A DNA stretch of 64,000 nt from Dietzia natronolimnaea (GTDB lineage: Bacteria > Actinomycetota > Actinomycetes > Mycobacteriales > Mycobacteriaceae). Shown here one piece after another: positions 19,274 to 31,773 of this stretch; position 1 is the first letter of the stretch; each line of letters opens with the position of its first letter. The stretch covers positions 62,001 through 126,000 of the forward strand of contig NZ_NTGA01000005.1 of NCBI RefSeq assembly GCF_002289575.1. Direction: 5' to 3'. Under the pieces are notes generated by a model that made no database searches, was not told where the DNA came from, and saw nothing but the letters and a program-made list of their open reading frames with translations. Made by a program: the position numbers and the translations under genes.

Positions 19274-19627
19274 TCATTCCTCCCCGAGGAGTGTGTCGGT
19301 GTCGAAACAGCTCCGCGTTCCGTTGTGACAGGCGGCCCCGGTCTGATCCACCCGCAACAGCACGGTGTCGCCGTCGCAGTCGATCTCCACGCTGCGCACG
19401 TGTTGCACGTGGCCGGAGGTCTCCCCCTTGACCCACCGCGTCCCCCGCGAGCGCGAGTAGTACACCCCACGCCGCGTGGCCAGGGTCTCGGCGAGGGCGG
19501 CGTCGTCCATCCACGCCATCATGAGGACCCGGCCGTCGGACGCGTCCTGCACCACCGCCGCGATCAGCCCGTCCGCGGTGCGCGTGAGACGGTCGGCGAC
19601 GGACGGGTCCAGGACCGGATCGCTCAT
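19274..19627 (-). CDS. hisI: Phosphoribosyl-AMP cyclohydrolase
   Basis: 117 aa from the ATG at 19627 (ATGA overlap with the hisF stop). Zinc-binding cysteines lie in [12 protein letters not shown], and the [10 protein letters not shown] and [16 protein letters not shown] blocks are diagnostic. It opens the purine ring of PR-AMP, step 3 of histidine synthesis. It is the monofunctional form, with no fused HisE pyrophosphatase domain; hisE is not in this window. Confidence 0.95.
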   Translation of the reverse strand: MSDPVLDPSVADRLTRTADGLIAAVVQDASDGRVLMMAWMDDAALAETLATRRGVYYSRSRGTRWVKGETSGHVQHVRSVEIDCDGDTVLLRVDQTGAACHNGTRSCFDTDTLLGEE

Positions 19628-20397
19628 CGGACCGTGACCCCCTCGGCCGCCATGGCCTTCTTGACGTCGCCGATGGTCATCTCACCGAAGTGGAAGACGC
19701 TGGCCGCGAGTACCGCGTCGGCTCCGGCCTCGACGGCCGGGGCGAAGTGTTCCACCGCGCCGGCCCCGCCCGAGGCGATCACGGGAATGGTCACCGCCGC
19801 GCGCACCGCACGGACCATGTCCAGGTCGAAACCCGCCTTGGTGCCGTCGGCGTCCATCGAGTTGAGCAGGATCTCCCCGACGCCGAGGTCCTGTCCGCGA
19901 CGGGCCCACTCGACGGCGTCGATGCCGGTGCCCCGACGTCCACCGTGGGTGGTGACCTCCCATCCCGACGGCGTGGGGGCCTCGCCCCCGGGGACCGTCC
20001 GCGCATCGACCGACAGGACGATGCACTGTGAACCGAAGCGCCTGCTGAGCTCCTCGAGGAGCTCGGGGCGCGCGATCGCGGCGGTGTTGACGCTGACCTT
20101 GTCCGCGCCCGCGCGCAGGAGCTGGTCCACGTCCTCGGCGGTACGAACCCCGCCGCCCACCGTGAGTGGGATGAAGACCTGCTCGGCCGTACGGGTGACC
20201 ACGTCGAGCATGGTTCCGCGGCCCGAGGACGAGGCGGTGACGTCGAGGAAGGTCAACTCGTCCGCACCCTGCGCGTCGTAGGCGGCGGCGAGCTCGACCG
20301 GGTCCCCGGCGTCCCGCAGATCGTGGAAGTTCACGCCCTTGACCACGCGGCCCGCGTCGACGTCGAGGCACGGGATCACCCGGGTGGCGAGTGTCAT
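19624..20397 (-). CDS. hisF: Imidazole glycerol phosphate synthase, cyclase subunit
   Basis: 257 aa from the ATG at 20397. It is a beta/alpha barrel starting [18 protein letters not shown], whose Asp11 is catalytic, with the second catalytic Asp in LSVDA. The phosphate loops [11 protein letters not shown] and IASGGAG are intact. It uses ammonia channelled from HisH to make imidazole glycerol phosphate and AICAR from PRFAR. It begins 7 bp after impA. Confidence 0.96.
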   Translation of the reverse strand: MTLATRVIPCLDVDAGRVVKGVNFHDLRDAGDPVELAAAYDAQGADELTFLDVTASSSGRGTMLDVVTRTAEQVFIPLTVGGGVRTAEDVDQLLRAGADKVSVNTAAIARPELLEELSRRFGSQCIVLSVDARTVPGGEAPTPSGWEVTTHGGRRGTGIDAVEWARRGQDLGVGEILLNSMDADGTKAGFDLDMVRAVRAAVTIPVIASGGAGAVEHFAPAVEAGADAVLAASVFHFGEMTIGDVKKAMAAEGVTVR

Positions 20398-20404
20398 GCC
20401 CGGG

Positions 20405-21319
20405 TCACCGCTCCCCGTCGAGCCACGGGCGGTTGCCGTCGGGTCCGGGGGTGGCCCGGCGACGGCCGGCCTCGAAGAAATTCCCGGGCTCGCCCAGCTC
20501 GCGGATGGTGCCGAGCACCTCCGAGTGGGCCCGCGGGCCGGCCGCGAGGATCGACTGGGAGTCGATCGACCACGGCTCGCCAGCCAGGTCGGTGACCACT
20601 CCACCCGCCGCGCGGATGTGGGAGGCGCCCGCCGCGTTGTCCCAGGCGTAGTTGCCGAAGCTCACCGCGGCGGACAACCGGCTCGAGCCCACGAACGACA
20701 GGTCGACTCCCGTCGACCCGAACTTGCGGGTGCGGGCGGCGTCGAGGGTGAGCTGCTCGAACACCTCCCGGCGGTAGGCCGGCGGGTAGGTGGTGCGGGC
20801 GCCGGTGTTGAGCGACCCGAGGCCCAGCGCGACGTCGCGGATGGAGACGTCGGCGATCCGCGGGATCGCCTCGTCGTTCTCCTTCAGCGGGCCCCCGGCG
20901 AGGGAGGTGAAGCGCAGTCCGAGGAGCGGGAGCCAGGTCAGCCCCAGGACGGGCTGCCGCTCGTGGACCAGCGAGACGAGGATGCCGGTGGTGGGGATGC
21001 CGAGGGAGTAGTTGGCCGTGCCGTCGATCGGGTCGACCACCCAGAGGGTCCCCTCGTTGACCGGCGGGCCGCCGTACTCCTCCCCGTGCACCTCGAGGCC
21101 GGTCCCCTCGCGCAGCGCGTCGGAGATCCGGCGTTCGAGCTCGAGGTCGAGCTCGGTCGCGAAGTCGTTGCGCGAGCCCTTGACGCGGGTGCCCTCGGCC
21201 CCCAACCCCTCGACGAAGCGGGGGGTGACCTCCTCGAGGACGCGAGCCGCCAGTGCGAGCGCCTCCGCGGGGTCGACGGGCAAGTCCGTCGGCAGGGTAT
21301 TTCCGGTCTGATCGGTCAT
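20405..21319 (-). CDS. impA: Inositol-monophosphatase-family phosphatase
   Basis: 304 aa from the ATG at 21319. The Li-sensitive phosphatase motifs are present: acidic EEYG (metal ligand), [15 protein letters not shown], and late [25 protein letters not shown]. In mycobacteria and corynebacteria impA lies exactly here, between hisA and hisF. It may make free inositol for phosphatidylinositol and mycothiol, or serve as histidinol-phosphatase, because the HisB here lacks a phosphatase domain. The sequence alone does not decide between these. Confidence 0.9.
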   Translation of the reverse strand: MTDQTGNTLPTDLPVDPAEALALAARVLEEVTPRFVEGLGAEGTRVKGSRNDFATELDLELERRISDALREGTGLEVHGEEYGGPPVNEGTLWVVDPIDGTANYSLGIPTTGILVSLVHERQPVLGLTWLPLLGLRFTSLAGGPLKENDEAIPRIADVSIRDVALGLGSLNTGARTTYPPAYRREVFEQLTLDAARTRKFGSTGVDLSFVGSSRLSAAVSFGNYAWDNAAGASHIRAAGGVVTDLAGEPWSIDSQSILAAGPRAHSEVLGTIRELGEPGNFFEAGRRRATPGPDGNRPWLDGER

Positions 21320-21379
21320 CTCGGGCCTCCTGCTCGAGGTCAAACGGTCGGATGGAGCCACCGGCTGGTCACCGGAAGC

Positions 21380-22135
21380 TCAGCGGGCGCTCACCGCGGC
21401 GAGCGCCTCGGGGAGGGTGAAACGGCCCGCGTAGAGGGCCTTGCCCACGATCGCGCCCTCGACGCCCTCGGGCACCAGCGTCGCGATGGCCTCGAGGTCC
21501 GCCACGGACGACACTCCTCCGGATGCCACCACGGGCGCACCGGTGACCGAACACACCTGGGAGAGCATCTCGAGGTTCGGACCGTTCAGCATCCCGTCTT
21601 TGGAGACGTCGGTGACGACGTACCGCGCGCAGCCGTCTTTGTCGAGACGCTCCAGCACCTCCCAGAGGTTGCCCCCGTCGGACACCCACCCGCGGCCACG
21701 GAGTCGGGGTTCACCGTCGATCACGCGCACGTCCAGGCCCACCGCGATGCGGTCCCCGTGGCGGGCGATCGCGGACGCACACCACTCCGGGTTCTCCAGC
21801 GCGGCGGTCCCCAGGTTCACCCGGGCGCAGCCGGTCGCGAGCGCGGCCTCCAACGAGTCGTCGTCGCGGATCCCCCCGGACATCTCGACCTTGACGTCGA
21901 GTGCACCGACGACCTCGGCGAGGAGCTCGCGGTTGGTCCCGCGACCGAAGGCGGCGTCGAGGTCCACCAGGTGGACCCATTCGGCGCCGTCCCGCTGCCA
22001 CTGCATCGCGGCCTCGAGCGGAGATCCGTACGAGGTCTCGGTGCCGGCCTCCCCCTGCACCAGACGGACGGCCTGCCCGTCGGCGACGTCCACGGCGGGC
22101 AGCAGTTCGAGGTAAGAAGCGTTGGTCACGGGCAT
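21380..22135 (-). CDS. hisA: Phosphoribosyl isomerase A, HisA and probably TrpF activity
   Basis: 251 aa from the ATG at 22135 (TGATG overlap with the preceding small gene). The barrel starts [18 protein letters not shown] with the catalytic Asp. It has RLRGRGW, the Arg/Trp loop that in mycobacterial PriA switches between the histidine and tryptophan substrates, and VVTDVSKDG with the second catalytic Asp. The whole protein closely follows mycobacterial PriA. No trpF is seen among the trp genes, so a dual role, isomerising both ProFAR and PRA, is the best reading. Confidence 0.93.
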   Translation of the reverse strand: MPVTNASYLELLPAVDVADGQAVRLVQGEAGTETSYGSPLEAAMQWQRDGAEWVHLVDLDAAFGRGTNRELLAEVVGALDVKVEMSGGIRDDDSLEAALATGCARVNLGTAALENPEWCASAIARHGDRIAVGLDVRVIDGEPRLRGRGWVSDGGNLWEVLERLDKDGCARYVVTDVSKDGMLNGPNLEMLSQVCSVTGAPVVASGGVSSVADLEAIATLVPEGVEGAIVGKALYAGRFTLPEALAAVSAR

Positions 22136-22482
22136 CAGCGTAGTCCGTCGGCTCGTGGCGGCTCCCCATCGCCCTCGGCCGGTCCCGACGCGTGCGACGG
22201 CTCCCCGACGTGCGCCCCGCGCCGGACCTCCGCCTCGTTCCCGGGCTCGTCTCCGTACTCGGCACGGATCGCCCGGTCGGTGAGACGAGTGGACACCACA
22301 CCCATCGCCACGACGGTCACGATGACACCGACCACGGCGAGTACGGCCAGACCGACCGGCGGCAGTGGGAGAAGCGCCACCGCCAGCGCGGTCAGGCCGA
22401 GGGACACCACTCCCGCACCGCAGACCCCCAGCGCGAGGGCCGCGAACGACACGGGCGCCGGGCGAGCCCGGCGGTCAGGCAA
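22135..22482 (-). CDS. Small two-helix membrane protein in his operon
   Basis: 115 aa if begun at the TTG (22482) overlapping the hisH stop; a GTG at 22452 is the alternative and gives 105 aa. Two hydrophobic helices (residues about 11-35 and 40-65) are followed by an acidic, Pro/Gly-rich cytoplasmic tail ending ADGLR. I recognise no domain. Its tight overlap on both sides with hisH and hisA shows co-translation. It may partner the MFS permease gene upstream of hisH. Confidence 0.72.
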   Translation of the reverse strand: MPDRRARPAPVSFAALALGVCGAGVVSLGLTALAVALLPLPPVGLAVLAVVGVIVTVVAMGVVSTRLTDRAIRAEYGDEPGNEAEVRRGAHVGEPSHASGPAEGDGEPPRADGLR

Positions 22483-23137
22483 TGGACCGGATCCAGTTCT
22501 CGAGCAGATGCAGGCCGGCGTCACCCGATTTCTCGGGGTGGAACTGGGTGGCCGACAGGGGGCCGTTCTCCACGGCGGCGACGAACCGCGTGCCGTGCCG
22601 GGCCCAGGTGACCTCCGGCGGGGTCAGGTGGTCGGACGGCTCCATCGCCCACCGTTGCACACCGTACGAGTGGACGAAGTAGAAGCGCTCGTCGGCGGGC
22701 ATTCCGGAGAACAGGACACTGCGCTCGGGCGCCTCGACGGTGTTCCACCCCATGTGCGGCAACACCGGCGCCTCCAACCGCTCCACGACACCGGGCCACT
22801 CGCCACATCCCGCCGCCCCGGACTCGGCGTGCTCGCCGTCCGAGAACTCGGTCCCCCGCTCGAACATGACCTGCATTCCGACGCAGATCCCCAGGACGGG
22901 GCGCCCACCGGCGAGGCGTTCGCCGATGATCCGTGGTCCCTTGACGGCCCGGAGGCCCTCCATACACGCCGCGAACGCGCCGACCCCCGGGACGACGAGG
23001 GCGTCCGCCTCGGTGGCCACCCCGGGGTCGGAGGTGAGCTCGACCCGGGCACCGACACGCTCCAGTGCGCGGTGGGCGGAGCGGAGGTTGCCCGAGCCGT
23101 AGTCGAGGAGCGCCACCCGCGGGGCCAGTGAGGTCAT
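22475..23137 (-). CDS. hisH: Imidazole glycerol phosphate synthase, glutaminase subunit
   Basis: 220 aa from the ATG at 23137, within an ATGA overlap with the MFS gene stop. It is a class I glutamine amidotransferase: nucleophile in GICVGMQ, His-Glu in FHPEKSG, and [10 protein letters not shown] at the N-terminus. It supplies ammonia to HisF. Its separation from hisF by three genes is usual in this group. Confidence 0.95.
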   Translation of the reverse strand: MTSLAPRVALLDYGSGNLRSAHRALERVGARVELTSDPGVATEADALVVPGVGAFAACMEGLRAVKGPRIIGERLAGGRPVLGICVGMQVMFERGTEFSDGEHAESGAAGCGEWPGVVERLEAPVLPHMGWNTVEAPERSVLFSGMPADERFYFVHSYGVQRWAMEPSDHLTPPEVTWARHGTRFVAAVENGPLSATQFHPEKSGDAGLHLLENWIRSIA

Positions 23138-24381
23138 GACCCCACTTTATCGTCCCGGTGTGGCACGGTCAGATCACGCGTGGGCCGGGTGCGCCGGGCA
23201 CCCACCGCCGCGGGGCCGCCCACGACGAGGACGACTCCGGCCGCGACCATGAACAGGACCACGTAGCCGAACCCGGCGACCGCTCCCATGACCACCGATC
23301 CGAGGCCCGTGCCCGCGTCGAAGGAGATGTTCCACGAGGCGGACGCGGTCCCCAGACGCGAGCGCGGCATCCGCTCGAAGGACCCGACGAGCGCCTCGTT
23401 CTGCACGGCGCCGAACCCGAGCCCGAACACCACGGCGGGGGCGATGAACCACCACGGGTTCGCCGACAGCGTGAGCAGTCCGGCGATGCCGGCCATGCCG
23501 AGCGCCGAGAACCCGAGTCCGGGCCAGACCAGGGCGCCGGGGCCGCGCCGATCGGAGACGAGGCCGGCGAAGGTGCGCCCGACGATCACGCCCACCCCGA
23601 GGAGCCCCAGACCGACCCCCGCGACGACCGCTCCGCTCCCCGAGACGATCGAGTCCAGGGCGGGTGAGAGGAAGGACGCGGCGGCACCGTAGGGCAGGGA
23701 GACCGCCACCATGACGAGGAACGGCCCGGCGAGCAGCACGATCATCGCCCGGCGGCCCAGTGCGGACGGGTCGGAAGGTCTCGCGGGTGCCGGATGCACA
23801 TCAGGGAGTCGTGCCGCGGCGAGCAGTCCGACCACACCGAAGGCGGTCGCGCCCCAGGCGACCGTGGCAAGACCGAACACCTCCAGCAGCCACAGCCCGA
23901 CGGGCAGGAAGATCGCCTCGGAGATCCCCACCGCGAGGCCGATCAGTGAGGTGGCGCGGCCGAGCATCCCGGGTGGCGCGAGTTCCGCGACCAGCGCGGA
24001 GCCGGCGACCGTCATCATGCCGAAGCCCGCCCCGCGGACACCACTGACCGCCAGCACCGCGAACGGCCCGTCGAACAGGGCGAGCAGACCCGACGGCAGA
24101 CCGAGGAGCGCACTGCCGCTCGCGAGCACCCACCGGTACCCGATCGCCGCGGTGATCCGCGGGGTGAGCAGCTGGACCAGCACGGTGACCGTCAAGAACA
24201 CACCGGTGGTCGCGCCGGCGACCAGCTCGCTCCCCCCTCCCCGCAGCACGGCGAGAGGCACGACGGGCAGGAGCAGCGAGAAGCCACCGAACGCGAGCAG
24301 GACCAGGATGAACGCCGCGGGCACACCGCGGGTCCGGGCCAGTTGTGCGAACCCGCCCGGCTTCGTGACGCTCTGTGTCAC
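23134..24381 (-). CDS. MFS permease inside the his operon
   Basis: 415 aa from a GTG at 24381, 7 bp after hisB. It has twelve predicted membrane helices with a central loop around residues 195-210 ([15 protein letters not shown]). The motif-A equivalent in the second half is [10 protein letters not shown]. An MFS gene at this point of the his operon also occurs in corynebacteria, which suggests export or uptake of histidine or an intermediate. No experimental role is visible in the sequence. Confidence 0.88.
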   Translation of the reverse strand: MTQSVTKPGGFAQLARTRGVPAAFILVLLAFGGFSLLLPVVPLAVLRGGGSELVAGATTGVFLTVTVLVQLLTPRITAAIGYRWVLASGSALLGLPSGLLALFDGPFAVLAVSGVRGAGFGMMTVAGSALVAELAPPGMLGRATSLIGLAVGISEAIFLPVGLWLLEVFGLATVAWGATAFGVVGLLAAARLPDVHPAPARPSDPSALGRRAMIVLLAGPFLVMVAVSLPYGAAASFLSPALDSIVSGSGAVVAGVGLGLLGVGVIVGRTFAGLVSDRRGPGALVWPGLGFSALGMAGIAGLLTLSANPWWFIAPAVVFGLGFGAVQNEALVGSFERMPRSRLGTASASWNISFDAGTGLGSVVMGAVAGFGYVVLFMVAAGVVLVVGGPAAVGARRTRPTRDLTVPHRDDKVGS

Positions 24382-24388
24382 TTCGCCA

Positions 24389-27482
<3,094 letters not shown>

Positions 27483-27506
27483 GGTGTGGCCTTTCCGTGG
27501 GATCAC

Positions 27507-27534
27507 GGGTCGTCGACCAACCGGCCGACGACCC
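27507..27534 (-). other. Stem-loop in the hisD leader
   Basis: Arms GGGTCGTCG (27507-27515) and CGACGACCC (27526-27534) pair perfectly around a 10-nt loop, 25 bp before hisD. A possible -10 (TAGACT on the minus strand) lies just upstream of it. I found no His-rich leader peptide, so classical attenuation is not supported. Confidence 0.5.
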
Positions 27535-27623
27535 CGATCTAGTCTAGGTCTGCCCACGCCGGGTTTCCCCTCACACCACCCTCCCGGGTGTCGGGGACGC
27601 GGTCGGCCACACCCTCCAGCCGC

Positions 27624-28082
27624 TCACGCGCAGCACACGCCACCCTCGGAGTCGGCGCCGGCCTCGTCGTCGTCGTTCCTGTTGATGCCACCCGCTACCG
27701 GCGACGTTCCGAACGTCTCCGAGTCGGACAGGACCGTGTAGACCTCCCACCGCTCGCCCCCGGGGCCGGTGACCCACACCTTGTCCTGGGTGGCGAAGCA
27801 GCAGGTGGTGCCGATCTCCTCGTCGGTGAAGAGTCCGGCGTCGGTCAGTCGCTCGATCTCGCCGTGGACCTGTTCGCTGGACTCGACCTCGACGCCCAGG
27901 TGGTTGAGCGAGCCCCCCTGGCCCGGGTTCTCGAGCAGGACCAGCTTGAGCGGCGGCTGCTCCACCACGAAGTTGGCGTAACCGGGCTTGCGCTTGGCCG
28001 GTTCGACGCCGAAGAGCGTTGAGTAGAACCGGACGGCCTCGTCGACGTCGTCGACATTGAGGGCGAGTTGTACACGGGACAT
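27624..28082 (-). CDS. arsI: ArsI/CadI-type VOC dioxygenase (C-As lyase)
   Basis: 152 aa, ATG at 28082. It is a vicinal-oxygen-chelate protein: SRVQLALNVDDVDEAVRFY start, metal ligands in NHLGVEV and WEVYTV, and the adjacent cysteine pair in GTTCCFATQDK that binds trivalent arsenic in ArsI. A glycine- and acid-rich tail ends in CC. By family it cleaves the carbon-arsenic bond of trivalent methyl- or aryl-arsenicals; close relatives were first named CadI for cadmium induction. It is divergent from an ArsR repressor with cysteines to match. Confidence 0.88.
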   Translation of the reverse strand: MSRVQLALNVDDVDEAVRFYSTLFGVEPAKRKPGYANFVVEQPPLKLVLLENPGQGGSLNHLGVEVESSEQVHGEIERLTDAGLFTDEEIGTTCCFATQDKVWVTGPGGERWEVYTVLSDSETFGTSPVAGGINRNDDDEAGADSEGGVCCA

Positions 28083-28103
28083 GGTCGTAACCCCTACCTC
28101 TGC

Positions 28104-28158
28104 GATGAATATCTAAATTGTTGCTTCGCCCACGAAAGCAGCCTTTTCGATATTCGTC
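28104..28158. promoter_or_regulatory. Paired inverted sites in the arsI-arsR gap
   Basis: GATGAATATC (28104-28113) and GATATTCGTC (28149-28158) are inverted copies differing at one base, 42-45 bp apart. They flank the gap's AT-rich core and face the two divergent genes. They are likely ArsR-binding sites covering both promoters. Confidence 0.55.
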
Positions 28159-28183
28159 AAGAACCCGGGCTACACTCGCGGAC

Positions 28184-28543
28184 ATGCCCAAGGCCCTGCC
28201 CCTCCTCGACGTCAGCTCGCCGGTCTGCTGCGCGCCCGTATCGGCGGGACCGATCGGCCACGAGGACGCCGTGGAGATCGCGCTGCGTCTCAAGGCCCTC
28301 GCCGACCCGGTCCGGATCCGGCTGCTGTCACTCCTGCTCACCAGTGACGACGGCGAGGTCCGCACAGGAGATCTGGCCGCCGCGACCGGCGTCGCGGAGT
28401 CGACCACCTCCCATCACCTGGGCCGGCTCCGCGAGGCCGGGATGATCGAGTCGGAGCGTCGCGGGATGAGCGTGTTCCACCGTGCCCGGGGGTCCGCGAT
28501 CGACGCCCTGCGCGCCGCGCTCGACCCGAACTGCTGCACCTAG
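28184..28543 (+). CDS. arsR: ArsR-family metalloid-responsive repressor
   Basis: 119 aa from the ATG at 28184. The winged helix covers residues about 30-100 (KALADPVRIRLLSLL, then TGVAESTTSHHLGRLREAGMI). An N-terminal adjacent pair VCCAP (about residues 14-15) matches the position of the arsenite-binding cysteines in corynebacterial ArsR, and a second pair ends the protein (NCCT). By family it releases DNA on binding As(III). Its stop overlaps the stop of the convergent ABC gene in a shared CTAG. Confidence 0.9.
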   Translation: MPKALPLLDVSSPVCCAPVSAGPIGHEDAVEIALRLKALADPVRIRLLSLLLTSDDGEVRTGDLAAATGVAESTTSHHLGRLREAGMIESERRGMSVFHRARGSAIDALRAALDPNCCT

Positions 28544-29286
28544 CCGGACCGGACCGCCCCGTCCACCAGGTGGATGCGGGCATCACACCGCGCCGCCACC
28601 CGTTCGTCGTGGGTGACGAGCATCAACGCCACCTCGAACTCCTGCGCGGTGCGCAGCAGAAGGTCCACCACCGCTGCGCCCGATTCCGAGTCCAGCGCAC
28701 TGGTCGGCTCGTCCGCGAGGAGAAGCGACGGCCCGTTGACCAGCGCGCGTGCGACCGCCACGCGCTGGCGCTGACCTCCCGACAGGCCTCCCACGGACCG
28801 ACCGGCCATCGACCCCAGACCCACCCTGTCCAGCAGATCGTCGGCTCGCTCCCGCACCGCGGTCCGGCGGGCACGCGACGGGCGCTTCCCGAGCCAGGCC
28901 ATGGCCTCGAGCTGCTCGCGGGCGGTGAGCGACTCGACGAGGTTGGACTGCTGGAACACGATGCCGATCTCCGTCCGACGCAGCTCGGCCGCCCGTCGGG
29001 CGCTCACCGCCGCCAGGTCCACCTCGCCGTGGCGGGTGGCCAGCCACACGTGGCCGGAGTCGGGCGGGGTGAGCGTGGCCGCCACCGCCAGCAGGCTCGA
29101 CTTGCCCGAGCCGGAGGGTCCGGTCACCGCGAGACTGCGGCCTCTGTCGATCCCGCACGAGACGTGGTCGACGGCGGTGAGCCGACCGTCGCCGTCCGGG
29201 TAGGTCAGGACGACGTCCTCCATCCGCAACCCGGCGGTCGCGGTGGGGTCGAGGTCAGCGGCGCCGTGGACAGGGGCGTGCGACAT
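28540..29286 (-). CDS. ABC transporter ATPase, MacB/LolD type
   Basis: 248 aa from the ATG at 29286 (AAGGAGAAG upstream). Walker A GPSGSGKSS, the Q-loop in VFQQSNLV, signature LSGGQRQRVAVARAL, Walker B LLLADEPTSALD and the H-loop THDERVA are all intact. It pairs with the FtsX-like permease 65 bp upstream. The MacB/LolD type drives mechanotransmission or lipid/peptide extrusion rather than import. The divergent two-component system is the probable regulator. Confidence 0.92.
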   Translation of the reverse strand: MSHAPVHGAADLDPTATAGLRMEDVVLTYPDGDGRLTAVDHVSCGIDRGRSLAVTGPSGSGKSSLLAVAATLTPPDSGHVWLATRHGEVDLAAVSARRAAELRRTEIGIVFQQSNLVESLTAREQLEAMAWLGKRPSRARRTAVRERADDLLDRVGLGSMAGRSVGGLSGGQRQRVAVARALVNGPSLLLADEPTSALDSESGAAVVDLLLRTAQEFEVALMLVTHDERVAARCDARIHLVDGAVRSG

Positions 29287-29351
29287 GGGCTTCTCCTTGA
29301 GACGTAGGTGGTGTGACGACGACGTCGCGCCGTCGCGGCGGGCGATTCGAC

Positions 29352-30392
29352 TCACCGGAGCGATCCGAGTGCGGTGGCGGGGTCAGCGGCGACGACGGGC
29401 CGCAGGGAGACGGCGGCCCCGGCCAGCCCGAGAACGGCCAGGAGCACGGCGGGGAGCACGGTGGTGGCGGGCGAGACGACGTAGGGCACCGCCCCTGGCG
29501 CGACCACCCCGAACAGCGCGGCGATCCCCACGCCACCGCCGATGCCCACCGCCAGGACGATCGCCGCCTGGCCCACCGCGTCTCGCACCACTGCGGTGGT
29601 GGACCCGCCCAGCGCCTTGATCACCGCGACGTCGCGGCGACGCTGCATACCCCAGACCGCGAAGAACGCGCCCACCACGAGTGCGGTGACGGCCAGCAGC
29701 ATGAACGTCATGGTGTTGAGCGAGGTGTTCTCCGCGCGATGGGAGGGCAGCGAGGACACCAGCCCGTCGGGGTCCACCACTGTCAGACCGGCGTGTGACA
29801 CCGATTCCGCGGACGAGACGGCGACAGTCGTGGCCGCCCCACCTCGCGGTGCGAGCTCGTGCCACGTGGCCAGGTCGGTGACGACGACGGGGGTGTGAGA
29901 GTGCCACAGGTCGCCGACCCCTCCGGTGACGCGCAGAGCGCTGCTGTCGACCCTGAGCTCGGTCGCGCCGGCACCCACCTCGTCGCCGACGCCCGTAGAG
30001 GCCAGGACCTCGCCCGGCGGAGGCGGGGTCAGCGATCCCACGGAACCGCCCAGCCCCACGGCGACGGCCGAGACCCCGGTCTCGCTCCCGTCGTCCACGC
30101 GGATGCGGGCCACGCCCACGGGAACGGCCGAGGGATCGGCGGCCGTGACGTCGTTCAGCTGACCTTCGGTGAAAGCCGCGCGATCGAGGTCGACGGCGCC
30201 GTTCTCGTCGGCGGGCAGGACGAACGACGAGTCTCCGCTGCCGAGGGCCCGCAGCGCCGACACGCTCTGGTGTGCCAGGCCCGCGGTGAGCCCGAGCAGG
30301 CCGGCGACCAGCACCGAGAGCAGCAGGACGACACCGGTGATGAGCGCGAAGCGACCTCGCGCGGTGCGCAGGTCGCGGAGTGCGAAGTACAT
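29352..30392 (-). CDS. FtsX-like ABC permease
   Basis: 346 aa from the ATG at 30392. One N-terminal helix (about residues 16-40) is followed by a roughly 190-residue extracellular domain and three C-terminal helices, with the FtsX-like GMQRRRDVAVIKALGGS loop. This is the one-plus-three topology of MacB-type permeases. The outer domain is small, and no separate periplasmic partner is adjacent. Together with the ATPase it probably exports an antimicrobial or an envelope component. Confidence 0.88.
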   Translation of the reverse strand: MYFALRDLRTARGRFALITGVVLLLSVLVAGLLGLTAGLAHQSVSALRALGSGDSSFVLPADENGAVDLDRAAFTEGQLNDVTAADPSAVPVGVARIRVDDGSETGVSAVAVGLGGSVGSLTPPPPGEVLASTGVGDEVGAGATELRVDSSALRVTGGVGDLWHSHTPVVVTDLATWHELAPRGGAATTVAVSSAESVSHAGLTVVDPDGLVSSLPSHRAENTSLNTMTFMLLAVTALVVGAFFAVWGMQRRRDVAVIKALGGSTTAVVRDAVGQAAIVLAVGIGGGVGIAALFGVVAPGAVPYVVSPATTVLPAVLLAVLGLAGAAVSLRPVVAADPATALGSLR

Positions 30393-30495
30393 GGGGTTCC
30401 CTCTCGTGGTGGTGTGCCTCCAGGTTCGTCGCCGGCGGCATCTCCCGAATCGCCCTGGCGGATGGTCTCGCGCAGCAGGACGGTGGAGTGCCGCG

Positions 30496-30511
30496 TCCAT
30501 CCTTCGATGGA
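30496..30511. promoter_or_regulatory. Palindrome between ABC exporter and two-component genes
   Basis: TCCATC-CTTC-GATGGA (30496-30511) is a 6-4-6 inverted repeat in the 154-bp divergent gap, 36 bp before the kinase start. It is a candidate response-regulator site; no homologous motif was checked. Confidence 0.35.
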
Positions 30512-30546
30512 TGCCCGGGGCGACGGCAACGGCTAGCGTCGACCGG

Positions 30547-31773
30547 GTGACCGGCCCTTCCCGCCCCCGAGCGAGCGCAGAGCTGCCTCCCGAGTCGGCC
30601 GGAGTCCGCGCGGTCTTCACCCAACTGCAGGTGGCCCTGCACACCCTCGTGGCGGCGTTGCTCGCGTTCACCCTGATCAGCGCACACCGGGACACCGCCG
30701 GCGAGCTGGACCTCGTAGCCGTGGGCGCGGCGGTCGGTTTCACCGTCGTGTACCTGGCGGGGAGCGTGTGGGACCGCCTGCGCGGGACCGGCCGGACCGC
30801 GAGACTGTGGTGGCTCGCCGCGGTGCTGGCGCTGTGGGCGGTCCTGGTGGCGGGAGTCCCGGAGGCCGCCTACCTGGCGTTCCCGCTGTTCTTCCTGGCT
30901 CAGTTCCTCCTGGGTGTGTGGGCCGGGATCGCGGCGGTGGCGCTGCTCGCCGCGGTAGCGGTGGTGGCTCTGGGGATGCACGGGGGGTTCACTCCCGCCG
31001 GGGTCGTGGGACCCGCGGTGGGGGCGCTCGTCGCGGTGGGACTGGGCACCGGCGTCCGGGCGCTCGATCGGGAGTCCCGGGCACGGCGCGAGGTGATCGC
31101 TGAGCTGGTCAGGACCCGCTCCGAGCTGGCTCGTCGGGAGCGGGAGGTGGGCCGGGAAGCCGAGCGGGCCCGCCTGGCCGGCGAGATCCACGACACCGTG
31201 GCGCAGGGGCTCGCGAGCATCGGGATGTTGCTGCACGCCGTGGAGCGCGCGGACCCCTCGCACCCTGCCGTCGACCAGACCCGCCTCGCGCGAGAGGTGG
31301 CCGGCGAGAACCTCACCGAGACCCGCCGCCTCATCGCCGCGCTACGCCCCGCTCCGCTCGACGGCGTGTCGCTCGCGGGCGCACTGGGCCGGGTCGCGGA
31401 GCGGACCCGCGCGGAGCATCCGGGGATCGAGGTGGCCGCGGACTGCTCCCTCGATGTCGACCCTCCCCCTGAGGTCGCCGCCGTACTCGTCCGCGTAGCG
31501 CAGGAGGCGTTGGCGAACGCGGTCACACACTCCTCACTCTCGAGGGTGGAGGTGACGCTGACCGGGTCATCCACCGCGGTCGCGCTCGAGGTGCGCGACG
31601 ACGGTCGGGGTTTCGACGTCGCCGCGCCGCGGCCCACCGCATCGTTCGGTCTGGACGGGATGGCGCGTCGGGTGTCAGGGCTGGGAGGAGAGTTCAGCGT
31701 GGTCTCCGAGCCGGGCGAAGGGACCACGATCCGAGCCGTGCTCCCGACGGCCGTGGGAGGGTCGGGGGCATGA
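30547..31773 (+). CDS. NarL-type sensor histidine kinase (HisKA_3)
   Basis: 408 aa from the GTG at 30547. Five or six hydrophobic helices span residues about 25-175 with almost no extracellular loop, followed by a coiled coil (about 180-215). The dimerisation/phospho-acceptor box is AGEIHDTVAQGLASIG, and the HATPase part has RVAQEALANAVTHS and VRDDGRGFD. A membrane-embedded sensor with short loops suggests detection of a membrane stress or lipophilic compound. Its stop overlaps the response regulator start (ATGA). Confidence 0.93.
   Translation: MTGPSRPRASAELPPESAGVRAVFTQLQVALHTLVAALLAFTLISAHRDTAGELDLVAVGAAVGFTVVYLAGSVWDRLRGTGRTARLWWLAAVLALWAVLVAGVPEAAYLAFPLFFLAQFLLGVWAGIAAVALLAAVAVVALGMHGGFTPAGVVGPAVGALVAVGLGTGVRALDRESRARREVIAELVRTRSELARREREVGREAERARLAGEIHDTVAQGLASIGMLLHAVERADPSHPAVDQTRLAREVAGENLTETRRLIAALRPAPLDGVSLAGALGRVAERTRAEHPGIEVAADCSLDVDPPPEVAAVLVRVAQEALANAVTHSSLSRVEVTLTGSSTAVALEVRDDGRGFDVAAPRPTASFGLDGMARRVSGLGGEFSVVSEPGEGTTIRAVLPTAVGGSGA

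Noticed and set aside
20339-23131. 930-codon open frame on the plus strand across impA, hisA and hisH
   Set aside because: Composition is typical of a shadow frame (Arg/Gly/His/Val-rich), and the opposite strand encodes well-conserved enzymes.
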